64,000 nucleotides of DNA from Multifurca ochricompacta (lineage: Eukaryota > Basidiomycota > Agaricomycetes > Russulales > Russulaceae). A program made the position numbers and the translations under genes. Below the pieces are notes generated by a model that had not been told where the DNA came from, made no database searches, and worked only from the letters and a program-made list of their open reading frames with translations. This document shows positions 52,819-63,960 of this stretch, piece by piece; within the stretch, counting starts at the first letter, position 1; each line of letters begins with the position of its first letter. The stretch lies in the NCBI GenBank assembly GCA_022496185.1, contig WTXG01000003.1:682001-746000 (forward strand), read 5' to 3'.

Positions 52819-53374
52819 ATGGCTGTTACCGGCTCGGATATCTGCAAAGTGTGTTTCCTCTTTTATTTATCAGTGCTTTATTTCTTACTTACCACCTTTG
52901 CTACTTTCCTACAGATCTTGTCAGTTTTTTCTCTCCTTCCAACTTGCACTTTTTTTCTCAACCCCCTTTTAGCTTTGCCATCTTCGTCCCTCCAGTAGGA
53001 GTATTTTTGGAGCGTGGGTGTAATGCTGACTTTGTACGGACTTTTCCTTTCCGTCCCGTCTGTTTTTGATTTTGATTGTTTCCGTTCTATTTAGTTGATC
53101 AACATTCTCCTCGTATGTGTCCATTCGTCGAAACCCGTCCCGTCCGTCCGAACTACTAACCTTTTCCCACCCGAACACTGACAGACGATCTTGGGTTACA
53201 TGTATGCATTCATCCTCTTACTCCTTTCTCCTTTAAGCTGTTGTTGACGCACATCTTTTCATCCCTAAGCCCCGGTATAATTCACGGTAGGCGCCTGCGC
53301 TTACATGTCTCGACATTTCCCCATCTCACGACATGTTCCACTTTATAGCATTATACATCATCCTCAAATATTGA
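52819..53374 (+). CDS. PMP3: plasma-membrane proteolipid 3 (Pmp3), seven exons
   Basis: 57-residue, two-helix membrane protein affecting membrane potential and salt tolerance. Exons: 52819-52848, 52915-52919, 52973-53033, 53095-53112, 53185-53201, 53270-53286 and 53349-53374 (174 nt with stop). Joined, they give the family pattern exactly: TGSDICK, FVPPVGVFLERGC, INILLTILGYIPGIIHALYI, ending LKY. Every intron has GT..AG ends. Exon 2 is only 5 nt (ATCTT); without it the frame fails, since exon 1 ends in phase 0 and exon 3 must begin with the third base of a codon. The T/C-rich 5' leader is typical of a highly expressed gene. Confidence 0.9.
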
Positions 53375-53579
53375 GATTGAGATTGAACGACCGTCGCATT
53401 GTTCCTGTTTCATTTTCTTCATTTGTAACTTCTGAGTGATTGTGACCTTCATATTTGTTATCTATAATCGAATACCCAGGTTCACCGTATGAAAAAGGTG
53501 TGTTATTGCATTTCCTGCATGAAGTCTAGTTCGCAAGTTGTCCGCGAATCGTACAACACCAAAGCGACCTCCTTCATTC

Positions 53580-56343
53580 TCAGTCACTATCTCCACCTTC
53601 TGATTCGGCGTCATTGCTATCATCATCCTCGTCACTCTCCTGTTCATTTAATTGATGGATCATACGCGCCCCAACGATCCATGTCTTCTGCACCTTCTCT
53701 AATAAATCGCTATTCTTAATGCCTTCTCCCTTGGCTTCTGGCTGGACGTGCCAATTGCGGATGTCGTCTTCCTCAACAATATCATTCTGATAAAGGGCTG
53801 CAAGTATCTGGCCAAACAAGTGAAAGCGCGTCGAGGATGCGCAGTGGTGCTGTTGGTGCACGTGCAAAAGTTGTGGACTCTGGTGGTTGTTGTTCAGTTC
53901 AGAAACGGAGAGCGTACCTGTAAGATAGAGACGGTTTCCACTCCATCCACCCCTCCAATAAGGTTGATCAAGTCACCCCATCGATCTACCCACTTCTTGA
54001 TCTGCGCACGCTGAGGCACGGCGCCTTCGACGAGAGGTATATTTTCCACGATACCGGCCACAACGGCCTCACGCACGCGACGCAGAGGCACGTTGCTCGC
54101 CATACGTAGGGTCTTGAGTTCAACACTGGCGTTGTCAAGTGAATGGCCCTCTGAAAAAGCCCGATCGAGTGACAGACGGACTTCCGTCTGAAACTCTTGC
54201 TCGCCAGCGGATACAGCCTTAACAGCTGGAGCTGACGGAAGGGATGTAGCAGATGAAAATACAGTGGCGTTTTGCGGGACAGTGTCGCCGTCCGATTCAG
54301 ATGATCCTTCATCTTCAGATGTGACGGAGCCAGGATCAGATAGGTCAAGATCAGCGAAGTCGTCGCCTGTCAAGTGACTCCATATATAGACCAGACACAT
54401 CGCCAGTGAAGGGGGAGGGGAGGGGGACATACCTAATCGCATAAACCGCCTGTTGTCGAAGCTCTCCAATTCGTTCTCGTGTCTATCTTCGCCATTCCTC
54501 TGCGCGACTCTTCGGGGCCACACGAAGGCGTCTGAGTTAGGACCCAGGCTTTGAGAAAGGGAGGGTTGGCCTGCATATCAGAGCGACACGCTCAGTATTT
54601 TGGATGGAAGAACATGAGGCGAAAAGGCACACATTGCTCGGCTTGCTCAAGTTCTGAGTCGACATCGCCTTCATCGCTCTCGTCTCCTATGAATTCCCCA
54701 ATCATAGGAGTGGTTTTTTCTTTCGCCTTGATACCCTCTCAAATGGCAAGAGAACCGTTCCTGGCCCAAGCTTGACGCCGTCCGCCACCAGGGACCCCCG
54801 CCCTATACGGCTGCCCTCGCCCACCCACACCCCCGCGCCAATTAGACAGCTCTCAAGAACGCAATTTGCGGCTATCACCACATCGTCGAATATGTATGCA
54901 TTACGCAGTACAGTCCCAGTTCCGATGGAACAGCGAGCCCCAATGGTTGAGGCAATGACTTGTGCATCATCGCGCACTTGGGTCGAGGGTCCTAGTAATG
55001 TATTATTGCCAATCTTGCATGTCCTGAGAACCCCGTCAGGCGAGCCGGAGGGTAATTGAAGACGAGCTCAGGCACTAACCGCGAGAGAACGACTGAGTTG
55101 TCTTTGGGAATGTATTTGTTTCCGCGCAAGTGATCGTAAGCGTGTCCATTCGGGTGATTGTTGTCAGGTACCAGTGGGAATGTCCACCGGGAAAGGATAT
55201 CCTTACTGAGCGGGCATGTCAGAGGTGAAAAGCCCACGGAAGCGAGAGTAAATACGAACGTAATGGCATCGTAACTACGCGTATCTTGAACCCGCGCAGC
55301 GTAACCTTCTTTCGCAATATAACAGTATATATTTTTCATGAGTAGATCCGAAGCAAGTACACCGTGCACGAAGTCCCGCTTGATGTCACCGTAATCAAAG
55401 TTGTCTTGGAATAGCGATGGCACCTGCAAAAGCCATAATTTTAGCTGTTAGAGACCTTCAGAGATTGGTGGCCTGCCTCTAAAGCGCAGATATCTATTGA
55501 ACAATCGAGTAGGTCATTCCGAATCTCAATATTGGGGTGACCATCAAAGATATCTCGGGGGATCTTAGCCAACGTTTTTGGGGGATAACCCGAGGCTGGT
55601 TCATAGTGCAGACACTCTGAGGTATCCCGATCGAGCACGAACACCGCCGAATCGCCCTTGGGCCTCAAAGTGATCGTCGAGACCCAAGATCCTGATGTTG
55701 TGGAGGGCTGTCACTCACCTTGTCCGATGTGTTGTTCCACTTTGTTTGACGACCATGGTCATAATTGCATCTTTATTGGTTTTCCGCCGATCCTTGTGTG
55801 CCCGGACAACCTCATCTATGCGAATGTTGCTAACCAGATCTCCAAACACAAGGACAAAGTCACTGGTGATAATCCCGTGAGTGTAGATGTCGCGCATGGC
55901 ATCTCCCGGTGAGAATGTCTCCTTGGCCGTCATAACGGGTACAATCTTTAGGCCAGTCGATGGATGTGACCATTTAGAATTTCTGTGAATGAAATTACGG
56001 ATAAGAAAAAACCATAAGAGTTGTCAACTTACTGAATTGCTGCTTTCACTTGCTCGGCATGCGAGCGACAAATGACAAAAACTTCCTGTACGCCTGCAAG
56101 CGCAAGGCCCTCTAGCGTCCAGTCCAACAATGATGCATTACAAATGGGGAGTAGACACTGGCCGACTCGTTAAGAGGCTGCATGGAGGAGGTACGCAAGA
56201 TAAATAACCTTGGGTCGGTCAACAGTTAAGGGCTTGAATCGCTTATTAAAACTGTCCGCGAGGATAACGGCCTGAAGCACTTCAGCGTCTTCATCCTCTA
56301 AATTCACCTTACTTGTTGATGATGGCTTTGAAGGTATGGGCAT
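53580..56343 (-). CDS. GCD6: translation initiation factor eIF2B epsilon subunit
   Basis: Catalytic subunit of the eIF2 guanine-nucleotide exchange factor. Starts MPIPSKPSSTSKVNLEDEDA at 56343. The nucleotidyltransferase-like domain reads EVLQAVILADSFNKRFKPLT, LPICNASLLDWTLEGLALAG and VQEVFVICRSHAEQVKAAI, with SDFVLVFGDLVSNIRI. A left-handed beta-helix of hexapeptides follows: IASTIGARCSIGTGTVLRNA and VLESCLIGAGVWVGEGSRIG. An acidic spacer (EDEGSSESDGDT) leads to the C-terminal W2/HEAT domain: VRLSLDRAFSEGHSLDNASV, LRRVREAVVAGI and NDIVEEDDIRNWHVQPEAKG. The end is the usual acidic tail EQESDEDDDSNDAESEGGDS. About seven introns. Confidence 0.93.
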
Positions 56344-56855
56344 GATATAGACGCATATACTCAGGGTCGTCAGGTTCAGGAACGCTTGTACACAAGATTT
56401 GAGAGTATTTCAAATCACGTGCACCACCACATTCACACGCACACGCAGGCAGTGGCAGTGAGAGTGAGAACAGCAAAAAAAAAACAACAAACTTCTTCAA
56501 AGGGAGTGGTGAAAAAAACATATTTCTTGCAATGAGCCTTTAAACAAGAAAATGCATGGAAAAGAAAGAGGCACCTCAACGGGTAAAAGTAACAAAAGAA
56601 AGAGGGTATCAGGATCGGTAACCGGTATTAGTGACGTAGGTTGGGACGAATCTAGTCGAGGACACATCATAGCACGAGGCCACGACAGACCGAGATCCGA
56701 CGGTAAATTATGCAAAAATATAGGAGCAGAATGAACAAGAGAAAAAGGCGTGAATATCCAGAAAGAAAGGCATAAAGATGGTTAGAAGATGAGAAGTGGG
56801 CCAGATCTTGCCAGTCATGATGGTCATTCAATGATAAATACTCCGACATTCAGCC

Positions 56856-58064
56856 TCACGCCGCTGCAGCCACTATGGGAGTAGCGGGAGGCGCTTCTGC
56901 CTTGAGTTCCTCAACTGGAGCGGACGGTTCCTCGACAATAGGCCCTGTAGAAGTAGCGGTGGCAGGGTTCTCCAGTGGAGCAACAGGAGCAGGCTCCTCG
57001 ATCTTTGGAGGGTTTTCATCCACCTTAGCCGGAGTGGCCGTCTCAGTTTTCTTAGGTTTGAAAAACTCCCCCACACGTGAAGACAATCGACGCCCAACCT
57101 TCACAGCGGTCTGCTTGGCGTCCTTCTTCTCAATCTTCTTCTCCTCTTTCTGTTAAATCATGAAAATAAGTTCACGCAATCTAATGTTTGACACGTACAA
57201 CATCTTCCTTGGATACCTCTACCTCGGTAGCCACTGGTTCGATAGCGGTCTCAACAGGTGCGGTCTCCGTAGCCGGGGGGGCACTAAACAGTCCGTGAGA
57301 AACAAAGAACGAAATCGCCTCCTTGCCGTAAATAAATAAATAAAAAAAGATAAAAACGTACGTCTCTTTCGCAGACTCAGCAGGAGCCTCTTCAGTCTTG
57401 GGTGCTTCAGCTGCGGGCGTCTCCTCGGTCTTAGGGGGCTCCTCAGGGGCAGGAGCCTCAACCTATGAGAACGAGCGTTAGATAAAAATAGGGGATGACC
57501 AAAATGTCCATACCTTGACATCTTCCTTTTTCTCTTTCTTAGGACTCTTGGGCACCTTCACCTTCTTCTCTACGTTTTTGAAAGGGGCGAGAAGTTTAGA
57601 AAGGAGGGAAGGGCTCTTAGGATGATCTTCCTTCTTGGCGTCCGCAGGAGAAACCTCAGCCTAACAGTTCCATCCCATGAGTTGACGATTCGATTACTTA
57701 AGGCACAAGCACGTACGGGTTTAGTCTCTTCAGTTATAGCGGTGGCCTCTGTGGCAGGTTCTGCGCTCGCAGCCGGTTCGGCAGTACTTTCCTATAAGAA
57801 GACATGAGATTGCTATCCGACTGTGACTAAAACTCAGGGTACAAAACTTACCTGAGCCGGTTCTTCTTTGGCAGCCTCCTTATATGATGTCAGGGGGTGG
57901 GGGGATGAGATGAGCAGAAAAGAACTTACAATAACTGGGACTGCCTCCTCAACTTTAGGAGGCTCTACAACGGGGGCGGAAGATTCCGGAGCGGGGGCAG
58001 GCTCAGCAGGCGTAACCTCCTCAACGGGAGCGGCAGGAGTGGCAACGACTTCAGAGGCAGACAT
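56856..58064 (-). CDS. Pro/Glu/Ala-rich protein of unknown function
   Basis: Starts MSASEVVATPAAPVEEVTPA at 58064 and runs through about eight very short exons, many only 25-100 nt. Most of the sequence is low-complexity acidic (PEEPPKTEETPAAEAPKTEE). Two basic, possibly functional islands stand out: SPSLLSKLLAPFKNVEKKVK and AVKVGRRLSSRVGEFFKPKK. The protein ends PIVAAAA at 56856. No signal peptide, membrane segment or known domain. The island that contains KVGRRLSSRVGEFFKP is amphipathic and may bind membrane or a partner, but this is a guess. The upstream DNA is a long GA-rich tract (about 58140-58260), suggesting a strongly expressed gene. Confidence 0.7.
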
Positions 58065-59690
58065 TACAATAATAGAGGTAAATGGGAACTGATGCGACGG
58101 CGATCAGCGAAAAAGAAAAAGAAAAAAGAAAGCACACTAACGGGAAAGAATTATATATGAGAGAGAGAAGGGAAGAGCTCGCTCGATGAGAGAAGAGGAG
58201 AGGAAAGAAGAGAGGGGGGAGGAAGAAAGAGAGAAGAGAGATATGGTTGGAGAGAGAGCTCCGCTCCCTTCTTATTCGTGTTTGGCTCCGCCCGCGTCAA
58301 CCAAACAAAAGTGACCAGAACTCTATTTATGTCATGTCATATCCTTCCCTACAAACCAAATTAGGCTAACGTACATCTTCTTTTAATTTAATAAATTTTA
58401 TTTTTCTTGATCCGAACTTTCCTTGTTTTTTTTATTGGTTTCATTTTCCTTTTTAACCCTTTCTCCCACCCTTTATCATCCCCTTTTCCTAACTTGGGGG
58501 ACAGGGTTTTATTTTTTTTATTTTTTTATTTTTTTTTTTATTGTTGTTGTTGTTGTTGTTATTGTTATTTGTTTGTTTGTTTCAAACAAACGAACAATGG
58601 TCGGCAGTCGGCGGTGTCACAGAAAAAATAAAAAGAACGCTCGATCACGCGTTGTCGTTGCCTCGACCCCGTCGACCGGTTTCGCTTCGAAACCAAACCT
58701 TCGCGACGCGACATGCTGTCAAAGATCAGATGAGATACAAATAGAAATACTACTTGGTAGTGCTTGCTGTATATATATCTAATGGAAATGCTATGCTATG
58801 CTATGTTATACTATGCTATACTATGCTATACTATGCTATGCTAGTACTATGACTATGTACATCATTTACCTAGTACGCCGAGGCCCATTTCACTTGTCCA
58901 CTTTGTCCATGTCCAACTCGTAACCCGGCTATCATTCAACCTTCTATTCTCACGCTCATGCCAATGCTGCCGGTGCTACGTGAGACCGAGGAGATCTATC
59001 TACTGTACGTATATGAACCCCTTCCACCGGCGCTGGCACATGCTCCTACGACTCACTCACCATACTTCCAAATTTTCTGAATGCGTTTCCCTCGGCTTTT
59101 TCTGCGTATTCTCATCAACGAATTCCCCACTCGTGGAGTGTCCATCCATATCTCCAATAGTACTAGTATCTCTTTCGGGATTCCTCAGTGATATCATCCA
59201 AATGCGAGTTCTCCAAGCACTTCAAAGACTTTGCAGACGATACCCAGAACACAGATGAATCAGTACATTTCTCCTTTCACGACCTACGAACCCTTCGCTT
59301 CTAAGTTTTGTGTATGATCGATATGTGTTGGCCACTCAAAAGTAGGCACATTTTGTTGGCTATCAGCGCCATTGACAGTTCACGATACCCAACGAAAGCC
59401 AAGGTAATCGATGGGATCACTATGAGCGCTAGGCGAGTTGCGGTGAACTGGGAAGTCAGGTCCGTTTGTTTGACGTCTAACCAGATTGACGTCTCAGGCT
59501 TTGCTTTCGTGACCTCAGCCCATCGATTATGGTAACTAAACCTGCTTCGGCTTGCTCTTCCATTTCATCTCACGAAGTCGGCATCGCAGTCATTGCAGAT
59601 GTCAGGACGATAGCTGTACCCCGGAGGTCACATGGCCTCGGGAGAATTAGGTAACGCTATTTTTGAGAAGGATAGAACTGGCGCATAAAC
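58065..59690. other. 1.6 kb intergenic region
   Basis: Contains GA-rich and T-rich tracts near 58140-58260 and 58500-58560, a CTATG-type pentamer repeat (58788-58842), and two direct TTGACGTCT motifs (59470-59478, 59486-59494). Small open frames show no recognisable motif. Probably promoter of the 56856-58064 gene plus the 3' flank of NOP2. Confidence 0.5.
58788..58842. repeat. ATGCT/ATACT pentanucleotide repeat
   Basis: About eleven tandem units of (A)TGCT with ATACT and TTATA variants. Confidence 0.85.
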
Positions 59691-61971
59691 CTATGCAGCC
59701 GCTCCAGCGGCGTGACTCCGAGGTGGCACACGGAGGCCTCTCGCCTTTAATCGCCTTCGTTTGGCCTCTGTCAATGCTTTCAGCCACGAACTGGAAATGT
59801 CGCCCACCAAGACTCGCACGACTTACCTTGAATATATTGTCCATCCCCCATTTCATCAAACCGGATCTCCTCCTGTGGTCCATCCTCGTCCATTACAACA
59901 CCCTGTTTCACTTCGTCTTCCCCCTTTTCTTTCTTCGCGCGCTTCATTATCTTGAATTTTGCCACAAAGAAACCGTCCACGTTGTGCACATGAGGGTAGA
60001 ACCGTCGCGTCAATTTGACGCTTGCATGGAAGGACTTGCCGCGATAACTTGTGTAACCCGAACGCCCAAATTCAAGTCCAGTATCCACTAGGTGGACATT
60101 TGGCCGCTTTCGGAGCGCATAGTCAACAACGGCTTCGTTCTCATCGACAGCGACTGAGCAAGTTGAATAGACCAAATATCCTCCCGTTCTCGAAGCTGGA
60201 TTGACGCTGTCAATGCCACACAGGATGAGCTGTTTCTGCAGGTGTGACAACAGTGTAAAATCCCTCTCCGTCTGGTGCCGCCATTGAAGTGATTAGTTGT
60301 AATAGACGCCAGTTTGTCATTAGTGATTCAATTAAAAAAGCGCAGTCGGCGCCCTGTGACGTACCTTGTTGGTTTTGACGCTTGCATCCTTGCTGATAAC
60401 ACCCGTCCCGCTGCATGGCGCATCGAGCAACACACGATCAAATCCGCCCATGACCTTGGGAAATTCGCGTCCGTCATAAGAGCATACCACAACATTCTTG
60501 CATCCTAGCCGGTGAACGTTGGCTGTAAGGCTCTTCGTGCGAGCTTTGTTAGCGTCGTTGGCAAAGATAATCCCAGTGTTTTGCATGAGCGCAGCCATGT
60601 GAGTTGTTTTGCCTCCTGGAGAGGACGCCATGTCAAGCACGCGCTCATGAGGCTGCGGCGAAAGTGCAATAACTGGTAGGAATGATGACGCCGCTTGCAG
60701 CATGTAGTGCCCGGCAAGGTATTCTGGTGTCGCCCCTACAGAATGGATCATTTAGCTGAAGAAAAAAATGACAATTACTGCTAGCGTACCAATTGGCACG
60801 CTGCTCTCGTATACCTGAAGACCGACGTTGGTCCACTTGCCTATTGGCTCTAAATTGACACCGCGATTGATCAGTGCCTGCGCCAGATCTCGACGTCTGG
60901 TGCGAAGAGAGTTCGTCCTAATAGTGACCGGACGAGGAACTTCGTTTGCATCGAAGAACTCGATTGCCTGGCCGGGTCGTCAGCGCATACACCCTACTTC
61001 ATAAGGTTCTGATGAACGCGCCTCTGTCACAGGAAAAAGTTGGAACAACTTCTCTGCGAGGAAAACGTTGTACCCGTAATAATTGGCAATATCCAACACG
61101 AGCTGCTCTAGAAATTCAGATCGAGCCCTGTCCGGTTGAATCCCACCTTCAAAAAACAAGTGTCCAGGATATGATAGATTACGAACCTGCCTGACTTGAC
61201 ACCATAAACCTTCCATCTTTTCAATATCCTGACGCACTCGCGCATCCGTTTTTGAACGACGTGAACCTCCGGACCGCCAACCCTCTTCTCGTCCTCGCGT
61301 TCCTCTGCGGTCGGTAAAATAGCACCCACCGCCTCAGGCGCGTCCACCTCCTCTTCGTCGTTGTCCATGTCTTCAGCGCCCTCGAACTCATCTACGTCTG
61401 CCTGGCCAACTAATTGAAGTTCTTGAGCATCCAGCTGTGCTTCGCGAGCGGCCATAGCATCGAGTGCAAGAGACCGCGCTTCGAAATTCGACGCTGTAAT
61501 AGGCGCATCCTCATCTTCGTCGTCACCTATATCTGAATCTGACATCGCATTAGATTCCGCGGAAGCATCGCTGTCCTGAAACAACGATCTTTACAATTCG
61601 AAATCAATGAGGGTCGAAGGCGCTCTGTTTGCACTCAGGATCTCGCACCTAGTTTCGGTCGGGAGGGTATCCTTCTCGTCGTTGACATCCTCCCATCGTT
61701 CGCTCGTATTATCGTCCTCGCCACCATCCCGCGAAGTCTCGTCCCGCAGCCCATTCACTCTTTGATCCTTCAATTTCATTGACCCTCTCGTTTTTCCAGA
61801 TATCATGTGCCGTTGGGTAGGCTGAAGAGAGTCCTTGACCTTCTTCGCGAGTCGTTTCTGATCAATGCCTTTTTCCGCCTTGCGCTTCCCAAAACGTTTG
61901 GGAGAGACATGATCTTTATACTCTTGAAGAGATTCGGGATCACCTTGTTTGTTCTTAGCGCGTCTTCCCAT
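59691..61971 (-). CDS. NOP2: 25S rRNA (cytosine-C5) methyltransferase Nop2
   Basis: Nucleolar m5C methyltransferase needed for 60S subunit assembly. Starts [20 protein letters not shown] at 61971, basic then acidic N-terminus ([24 protein letters not shown]). Domain: [78 protein letters not shown] motif [38 protein letters not shown], the two catalytic-Cys motifs DAPCSGTG and [15 protein letters not shown], then [20 protein letters not shown] and GFFVAKFK. The last exon, spliced over the intron ~59826-59757, ends in a basic tail with [10 protein letters not shown]. Six or so introns. A telomere-type repeat lies 116-132 bp upstream. Confidence 0.94.
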
Positions 61972-62060
61972 GGTTTTTTGATGTCGTGTTCTCGTTCTCG
62001 TTTTATTCTTTTTTTCCCGTTTTTTTCTCGCTCGCTCTCGCGGCCAAAGAAGTAAATTTG

Positions 62061-62073
62061 CACGTGATCACGT
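62061..62073. promoter_or_regulatory. CACGTGATCACGT palindromic motif upstream of NOP2
   Basis: Overlapping E-box (CACGTG, 62061-62066) and GTGATCAC palindrome about 90-100 bp upstream of the NOP2 start. CACGTGATC also occurs in the BNA7/PMP3 promoter (52655-52663). Confidence 0.45.
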
Positions 62074-62086
62074 ACAACCTTTATGG

Positions 62087-62103
62087 TAACCCTAACCCTA
62101 ACC
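62087..62103. promoter_or_regulatory. telo-box (2.5 TAACCC units) at the FUN14 stop
   Basis: TAACCCTAACCCTAACC lies 116-132 bp upstream of NOP2. It includes the FUN14 stop codon (62098-62100 on the minus strand). Telo-boxes of this form occur in promoters of ribosome-biogenesis and ribosomal-protein genes in plants and some fungi, bound by Tbf1/TRF-type factors. Confidence 0.6.
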
Positions 62104-62915
62104 AATTCTTAAACCCAGGACAAAACCTACAACGAAGGACGCCCTCGGTTGGAAATCAGCCGTTAAAAAGTCTACCAGCCGTCTGCACAGTGAATAAATA
62201 CTTGGAGCCCGCCTAACCCCATTAGCATCCACAGTATAGGTCAGATTCTCGAAGCGACCAGCTGCCCTTGACCAGTCTATTTTGATTATTGACGTAGACC
62301 CAAGATACTAATTATACATTCGGGTGAGCGCAGCCCGTTATTTTCACTAATAGGAACCCTATCGGACATGTGGGGCTTACCTGCAATAGAACAAAGACCC
62401 CACCGGAAAGAAATGCGAGAAATTTGGCCCCTTTCTTGACAAAAACACCTGCACAAACGCCACAAACGGTTCCAAATGTAAGCTCGTACATATTGACACT
62501 AGATTGGGGAGGAGGGGGGAGGGGCGCCGGGTCCGACGACCTCGGCACCCCCGTTGAACGAGGCTGAGGGAGGTCAGAGCGAGCTATACTGATTCTTAAT
62601 ACACAAGATCAATTACTCAAGTGAGATTGTAAACTCACACTCGCAATTAAGTTTCTGGAAGTTCACGTAGAACGAAAGTCCTAGGCCAGCGCCAGCAAGG
62701 CCAGTACTCATCCTTGTCCATCCTGTGGCACCTGTCGTTCGCCGTCTGACTATCGCATACTTATTCGAGGAATAATAATGTGCCCGGAGTGTAGTAAAGA
62801 TAGATGGGGCTCTCCAGTGAGTGTGTGTCGCCCGTACTGAGCTATGGTGAAAGAAAGAGAAAGCCCTGCCAGAGGTTGTCTGGCGTGAAAGGAGATGGAA
62901 TGTCATGGGTAACAC
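62098..62915 (-). CDS. FUN14-family mitochondrial membrane protein
   Basis: FUNDC1/FUN14-related outer mitochondrial membrane protein. Three exons: starts MLPMTFHLLSRQTTSGRAF at 62915 (a second ATG is at 62906), with a basic, Ser-rich likely mitochondrial N-terminus. The sequence continues GLAGAGLGLSFYVNFQKLNC, then after an intron at about 62637-62580 (GTGAGT donor) SSVNMYELTFGTVCGVCAGV, FVKKGAKFLAFLSGGVFVLL, and the last exon LGSTSIIKIDWSRAAGRFEN. It ends FVVGFVLGLRIG, the conserved FUN14 C-terminus. Two to three membrane segments are visible. The stop codon lies inside a telomere-like TTAGGG repeat. Same strand as NOP2, 126 bp upstream of it. Confidence 0.85.
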
Positions 62916-63003
62916 TTATACAAAGTCTCACGCATCACACGATATGCAGTCACATTTGTTACACTCCACTACTGATCGTAAGTACATTCAGCTCCTCTTC
63001 ACT

Positions 63004-63898
63004 TCAACACTGGTTTATAAACGTCGTCAAGGCTGCTTGCTCTGCGCTGTCGATAGTCAGGCTGTAAAATTGCTTTACGGTTATCCATGCCTGTATGTAT
63101 TCGCAATAAAAGCTCGCTAGTGGGGGCATCCACAGTGCAGGGTCCCTGTCACCTAGCCCAAACACGGTGTGACGCTCTCAACCATGTGTCACCTCAAGTA
63201 TCACTTACCTTTGGATTCATTCACGGTATTCGTGATTGCAACCAACTGCGGCCTTGTCAGGTCGTTAGCAAATGCCTCCCGCTGGGCAGGTGTCCAGTTC
63301 CTTGCGCCAGATACCCATGCCTAGGCGGACAGTTTCACCCTTCTCGAGCACTATAATATTTTTTTCAACTGGGCTCACCTCTTTGAGCGGAACGAGGTGA
63401 TCGATATCAAGACTGCTCGAGAGAGTCGTCGGAAGGCCGTCATATGGCGATACCCAGTTTCCCGAAACTACACTGCACGTGCTGTCCGTGACGACATTGG
63501 TTCCATCTCTGATGAGAACGACTGCGTTCGTTAGGACCAGACGGCTTTCGCGGAAGGAAACCGCTCACCTTCCCTCGTATTACAGTTGCCAGAAACTGAT
63601 GATGCAATCATGCGGTCGGTCAGTCTGCGGTAGCATCGAATCCCCGATCTACTGACTGATGTCCCAGGTCTTGAACAAGTCCCTGGCGTATGCTGGCACG
63701 TTCGAGTCCACCGCCACTGTCACTGGAAGGAGCTCGTAAATTAAGTTTATTTCAAGGGTTCTCTATCAACAAAACCGCACGTTCGCTGAGATATATCTTT
63801 GCTGTCGCGACGTCAACTGGGGCCGGCAACGCTCGCCGGAGCGGCTGTGCCACCGCCAACAATCCCATGGAAAGTGTGACTAGAGAGACGTAGATCAT
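63004..63898 (-). CDS. secreted HNH nuclease-like protein (DUF1524)
   Basis: Signal peptide MIYVSLVTLSMGLLAVAQP, then LPAPVDVATAKIYLSE joined to LTVAVDSNVPAYARDLFKTW. The HNH/GmrSD-C core is VVLIRDGTNVVTDSTCSVVS, GNWVSPYDGLP, SLDIDHLVPLKE (metal-binding Asp-His), and after an intron AWVSGARNWTPAQREAF, NDLTRPQLVAITNTVNESKG (Asn), DPALWMPPLASFYCEYIQAW. It ends LTTFINQC. About five introns, all GT..AG. Paired cysteines (STCS, FYCE, NQC) fit an extracellular fold. Family members are secreted by many fungi. Nuclease activity is inferred from the motif only. Confidence 0.87.
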
Positions 63899-63954
63899 TT
63901 CGGTGCAAAGGTGTTGTTGACCTTCCGAGTCCTCTGGGCTGCTGCATAGAGTCT

Positions 63955-63960
63955 TATATA
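63955..63960 (-). promoter_or_regulatory. TATA box of the DUF1524 nuclease gene
   Basis: TATATA 57 bp upstream of the start codon at 63898, near the right edge. Close spacing is typical of inducible secreted-protein genes. Confidence 0.45.

Noticed and set aside
58407..59535. Several 60-120 codon open frames
   Set aside because: Built on T-runs and repeats (poly-Phe/Val/Ile), typical of low-complexity DNA; no family pattern.
62087..62103. TAACCC repeat as a chromosome end or interstitial telomere
   Set aside because: Only about two and a half units, embedded in a short gene-to-gene spacer, with genes continuing on both sides.
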